Below are positions 58,911 to 64,000 of a stretch of 64,000 bases of DNA, one piece after another. Below the pieces are notes generated by a model. The model made no database searches, had not been told where the DNA came from, and was given only the letters and a program-made list of their open reading frames with translations. The stretch lies in contig NC_034410.1 of assembly GCF_002078875.1 (NCBI RefSeq), positions 82,651,258 through 82,715,257 on the forward strand. Direction: 5' to 3'. The number at the start of each line of letters is the position of its first letter. Position 1 is the first letter of the stretch. The position numbers and the translations under genes are program-made. This DNA is from Numida meleagris. Lineage: Eukaryota; Chordata; Aves; Galliformes; Numididae.

Positions 58911-60595
58911 CTCCTCCATCAGGTATGGTGACAGCCAGCCCTGGGGCTGGGGGTTGCTCTAGGGTTCTTCTTTAGGGCAAATTGAACTTAGGCATGGGGA
59001 TCCCTGTGCCAGCCACCCAAAGGCTTCACTGAGATTGGCAAGAGCATGGCCGTCGGCTCTCACCAGGGCTAGGGCTTGCTTCACCAACCTGCATCTGCAC
59101 CAGCATCTTCCTGACCCACAGCAGGCTTTGTGCAGCATGGCTGGGCTGCCAGCTATGGCCTCATCTTCCCCCTAAGTTAGTAGTGCCTGTGCAACGTCTC
59201 TTTTCGGCTCTAGAAAGCATGCCCCCTGAGAAAGAGACTTGATCTTAATGACCTCACGTCCACTCCCACAGATCAGTCACTTGATAATAAAACAAGAAAT
59301 GTTTCAGATTTATATCTCTAAAGACCTCGTGCTTCGCAGTCCCAGCCAAGTTACACAGGTGTGTTTGGCGAACTTTCAGTGCACAGCTGCTCGTCCCCAG
59401 CACCCCAGAATACTATTTCTGTAGCAAAGACAGATATTAAAGGGAATTAATTAACTAGGTTTGCTGGCTGGATAATCAATTTTCTTGGTATAAATTGAGT
59501 GCTGATGGAAGAACATTGATCCATTGCATTTCCCTGTATAGAGATTAAAAATAGATGAATACCCAGCTGGAGAAATTGTGATGGGATTGTATTCCTTCCC
59601 AGTACAGAGTTTTGGCAGCCTCAGAAAATGGGGTGAATGTTACTGGGATTTCATTTCATAAATTAATTGGGAAAGTGAAAGTCAAAATGTCCCAATTTAG
59701 GGATCTTTGAACAAAAGAAAGTGGAAATGTTTCATTCTGAAGCAGCTTCTCATTAGACATTGAAAGGCTGGCAAAACCAAGGGCAAAACCTAAGTGAAAT
59801 GTTTTAATTGTGTTTAAACAAAAGCTACTTACAATTATATTTTATATTAGAATACTTTTTAACATATTTATGTACTTACTGCATTTTCCATCACAGAGCA
59901 GCTCAGAAAAGTTGCGGTCTCTCCGCCCTGAGTGAAGCAGATGCCTTCTCCCCAGCCCTGCACCCCAGCAATTCCTTTTGCCACATTTGGGCCCCAGCTC
60001 AGACACCAGCAGCATGCCATGGTTCATGTTGCTCTGCCTTGTTCTCACCAAAGTTCCATTGCTGTGGTGTTCAGCAAAGTGTGCCCTACTGAGGGCCCAC
60101 AGACGACCAGCACATACAACTCAATATGTTTCCCATATGTATGCGTTAATGGAAGCTTATACACATGTTTAGGAGGTCACATGCCTCCTAAGTCACTGAT
60201 CTGACTACAAATTGCTCAGACTCTGTGATTTATTTTTCATCTCATTTATTGCAGGCATGAATACAGGAACAGGTAAACAGCTGAGCCGTAAAAGTTTCTC
60301 TCCAGGCGTATTTTCAACAAAATGCCATCACATACTGTCTGGTGATACATGCTGCTACCCAGATGGAACATAATGGGGTGAGCAATCTTTCCTTAAAGCT
60401 GCTGCCCACCAGCCCAGGCTGCAGCTGCCAGAGAAGCCTTCTCCTCCCCTCACTCCCTCTCTTCCTCCTCCTCCCCGTGGGTTCTTTTACGGCACTTAAC
60501 TTTACAAAACACAGTTGTGAGGCTGATCTTACATGCAATTACAGATCAGCACCAGTATATTTATTGCAAACTCCTTAAACATCAGGACATAAAAA

Positions 60596-60643
60596 TTAAA
60601 ATAATAATAATAATAAAGAAAAAAAAAGAAAAAAAAAGAAGGA
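60596..60643. repeat. (AAT)n and A-rich simple repeat
   Basis: AAT trinucleotides followed by two GA8-like units on the plus strand; it could be the poly(A) tail region of an old retroposon, but no body is recognised on its left. Confidence 0.85.
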
Positions 60644-61552
60644 AACAATATTCGGTTGCATAATTACGAGTAGGTTTTTGTAGCCAATGAACCAGAAATG
60701 TATTCAGAAGAATAAACAGAAAAAAAGAAAAGAAAAACAAAGGATATTCATAAACAGCTCAAACAAAACATGGTGCTGCCTCCAATGAAACATTTCCCTG
60801 CATTGCCAGCTCTGTGTCATGAGCACGTAGGGTCCTGTTGCAAGAGAGATGTGAAGCCACGAGCTGAAACTTCCCAGGAGTTAATTTTCAAACATTGCAC
60901 TTCCAGGGGCTGAGTACATTTGAATGTGAGAAATCTGCACACAGTGTGGGATCCGAGTGAGATTGGGGATCTCAAACAGTATTACCTAGAAAACCTGGTT
61001 ATCCTCTTTAAAACAAAACAGTGGAAACACCTGAACCACACAAAAACGAGCCACGATTGGTTGGCTTCCATAAGAGATTGCAATATGAGAAAATATTTAA
61101 CTCCTTGCATAGCTGTTGAAATGGCCACTAAATTTTGCTCGAACAACTGAAGCACGACAACCTTGCGCTCTGCCTCTTGGCAACTTCACACCTGAAAGCC
61201 GAGCTCTGCCCGCCAGGTCGTGGCACCCTGTTGGGCTCTGCTGAAAGCCACGAGCCCCGGAGGCTTTGCCACTGTGGCCATACAGGAGGCATCCCCAGCT
61301 GTCCTGGTTTTACAACACCAGCTGATGCTCCTCAGCTCCAGCCACTGGTGGCCGTCCCAGCTCTTTGCTCTCCCCATGAGGGATGAAAGCTCTTCTGACA
61401 ACAGGGGGTTTGGTGGCATATTTACATCTAATGCACGAGGCTTTGCTTGAGAAGCTACATTGGTCACAAATCGAACCTCGAAGGACCCCTGGATGGTGTA
61501 GGCTTGTTGGCAAGGGCTTGCAATGTAGGCCTAGCCAGAGGGACAGAGGGTA

Positions 61553-61679
61553 GGATTCATCTCACTTAATTGTAAGCAATATAAAGGTAGACATTGAAGT
61601 CAGAGGCACCTCCGGAAGGCAGTCCCTTGGATCTCTCTGCAGGTGAGAGCTGGGCATATAGCATTAGGTGAGATGAACC
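61553..61679. repeat. Inverted repeat pair, MITE-like
   Basis: Left arm GGATTCATCTCACTTAAT (61553-61570) and right arm, read in reverse, GGTTCATCTCACCTAAT (61663-61679) differ by one indel and one substitution, with about 92 bp between. This resembles a tiny inverted-repeat element or a stable RNA stem; I do not recognise a family. Confidence 0.7.
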
Positions 61680-64000
61680 CTGTCCCTGGAGGACTGGAGG
61701 ACAGGCTCCTTCCAGCCACCCCGTTTTGTCACTAGCTCTGGAGACCATGCTTCAGAAGGCTGCTGTTTAAATGTGTTATCTTTACATGTGTCAATGTACA
61801 TGATAATGATAGCCTGTGCTGGGCTTCATGCTGCCACAACTACATATGCAAGCTCATTAAAGCTAGCTCGGATACTTCTGCGCTATTATATAGACATTCC
61901 TTCAGGCAGAGTATCCTTTCACACCTGTAAAGTTAAAGCCTAGGGGCAAACCTAGACTATATGCCTCCAGCAAATGTTCATGTTGACGTTGTCTTGTTTG
62001 CTGTAGTTTGGATCACAGGTGTCCTAAAGTTATAATTCCCAACCGGAGGCGAGGCAGGAGTGTTTGATATTCAAAGGATGTGGAAACTGAAATGCTCAGG
62101 CATGGCTGAAGAAAATACGTAGTAAGAAAGAACAACATGATGACATTCTGCAGCTAAAAGTTTAGTTCAGTATCAGTCTAATGTGTTGAACAAAGCTCCA
62201 TTAGACTGCAGAATAGGAAACAGTGGCAGCCAGTAGATAAGACACTAAAACAAGACAAGGCAACGTACGTGGGTTTTTTTTTGGTGGGAAATGCCCCACT
62301 GGAACTGAGTGACCACACGAACCTTTCCCTCTCTGTCTGGGGGGACCAAGGAGCTCAGCTATGCTAGAGCAGCCCCAGCTGTGGGAACATGGCCACCGCA
62401 AAGTCACCTTGGTTCACATTTCTTGTTTTCCATTTCTGAATAGTTTAGTGTAAGAATTTTTAGACAATGGGAGTAAAAGGCTGCACTTAAAAGAATAAAC
62501 TAAAAGCTTGTTGATGAGCAAGAAAATCAGAAGGGCTGGTCTGAGTCAGGCATTCCATTTTGCTAAAGGCTTTTGCATATGTGACCAGACTGCCCTAATG
62601 CAGAGAACTGGATGTTTGCCCCCAGACCTGAAGGCACGTTGCAGGGTTCTCAATGTCCATTCCAAGGCAATCAGTACAACCAAAGCATGCACTCAGATTT
62701 GATTTTCTTTGTTTTCCCTCAGTAGTGACTTTGTGAAACAGTCACCGGTTCACACACAAATGGGTGCTGCAGCAGACCAGATCCAGCTAGGGTCAAGTGC
62801 TGTTCCATTTGCAAACCTACTTTACTTTCCTGACAGCATCTCTAATTAGAGTTTTCTCTTATTTATTCTTTCCAATGCTCAGTTCTACTTGGGTGCGGAC
62901 AAAGGTGCTGCTGCTCCTCCCTCCATCGGGACCTTTTGGGAATTGGTAAGCAAGCAGTAACGGGAAACAGAAGATGCAGTCTTTGATGTGTGTTGCATTT
63001 TCCCTTCCTTTCTGATCTTTTCTCCGTGATTTCATGTTCCTAATAACCTCAGACTGATGGAGAGCTACATGAACACATAAGGAACAGGAACGCCTTGGCA
63101 CCATAACCAGAAGACGGACAGCCTACAGGTTGTGTCTGATTACCCAGCAATGTCATCGGAGTGCTCTGAAATCTGCAGTCCAGGTGTGTTTCTGTGACTC
63201 CTTGTGCCTATTCCTCGTGTTGAGCTACATCATTGCATTTTGCATTGCGGGTTTCTACCTCACAGTTGCACTGTTTATTTGGCCCCATTTCATGGTAACC
63301 GGAAAGGTTTGGGGTGCTGGATTTTAACTGGGAAGCCTCGTGCTAGTTTCTTGTCCCAGTAAATCTCAGATAGTCAAGTCATTTTATACCTCTAACATTG
63401 CAATCCACAGTCCTGTAACGCTCTCAGGATTTCTCCTCTCAAAGATGAGAAAGCAAAAGAGCAGCACAAGCTAACTGAAGGAAACTCAGTCTCACAGCAA
63501 TCACTTCCCAGCCTCCACACAAACAAACGGGTTAAGCTGAGATAAAGCCATCGTAATCAGTATCAAATTAAGGACAATCTTTTATCTTAGTACAAACCAG
63601 AGAACACAGTGTACAGAGTAACAGAAAAATATACATCTTCAGCCATACAAAACGCACAAAAGCTTTCCTGTTGGAATAGTATTTTGTAGCTGACAGTCAG
63701 TTGTTGGTAGCTTTGTAGGCAACCCTGCACTGCTGGACAGGGGGAAATGGAGAACTGTTCTTTAAAATTTAGGAAACTGTTGGTCGTGTCACCTGTATAC
63801 CGCAACACGCTCCTCGAGGCTGCAGTCCTGATGACAGGAACGCCCACCCAACCCTGTGCCACAAACAATTTGTATTATTTTTAACATGATCGATAAATTA
63901 ATGCAGAAGGAGGTGGATCTGGGAGGGGAAGTGCCCTGGCTGTGCCAGCTGTACCCGTGCTGCCCAGGCTCTGTGGCCGGAGCCATCTGCGTGCAGGCAT

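Larger units (their letters stand above)
51963..64000. other. Right-hand intergenic region, no gene recognised
   Basis: Two CR1 fragments and several simple repeats in otherwise unique DNA. EPB41L4B is expected near here from human gene order, on the minus strand, but no FERM-family or other recognisable exon was found. An AT-rich block at about 59430-59700 (GGAATTAATTAACTAGG, GGATAATCAATTTTC) looks like conserved non-coding DNA. Confidence 0.5.

Noticed and set aside
63130..63327. 65-codon plus-strand frame with a hydrophobic stretch
   Set aside because: Short, single and without similarity; hydrophobic runs arise easily from T-rich DNA.

Overview
The window is vertebrate nuclear DNA, almost certainly from a bird of the chicken/turkey group (Galliformes). 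The evidence is at least ten truncated CR1 LINE copies, some with the typical 3' end rich in ATTCTATG-like units, a Galluhop-type mariner remnant, small split exons with GT-AG boundaries, and two CpG-island promoters. In human the two recognised genes are neighbours on 9q31, which corresponds to the avian Z chromosome, so a Z location is likely; this is inference from synteny.

Layout, left to right. (1) 876-16446, minus strand: the first five coding exons of TMEM245, a multi-pass membrane protein. They encode 381 complete residues of roughly 880; the rest lies beyond the left edge. Exon 1 sits in a CpG island (about 15700-16860) that carries an exact ACTACAnnTCCC promoter element 153 bp upstream of the ATG. 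(2) 16866-28718: no coding sequence seen. One CR1 copy and one copy of an unnamed dispersed repeat lie near its left end. The right part is probably the long 3' UTR of the next gene, with a good poly(A) signal at 20680-20685. (3) 28719-33897, minus strand: coding exons 2 to 5 of FRRS1L, the DOMON-domain partner of AMPA receptors. Exon 1 is not visible and almost certainly lies in the 505-base run of N at 35632-36136, inside a second CpG island. (4) 36560-64000: no gene recognised. It holds several CR1 fragments, a nested DNA transposon (mariner inside a hAT-like element), the second copy of the unnamed repeat, an orphan CpG island at about 42185-42600, simple repeats and AT-rich blocks that look like conserved non-coding DNA. 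In human the next gene here is EPB41L4B; I could not recognise any of its exons.

TMEM245 and FRRS1L are in tandem on the minus strand with separate CpG promoters and no shared pathway evident from the sequence. I found no RNA gene, CRISPR array, intact retrovirus or new multi-gene system. Exon limits were set by hand from splice sites, reading phase and recalled human proteins, so they are strong but not verified by alignment. Coordinates of repeats are approximate to about 10-30 bases.
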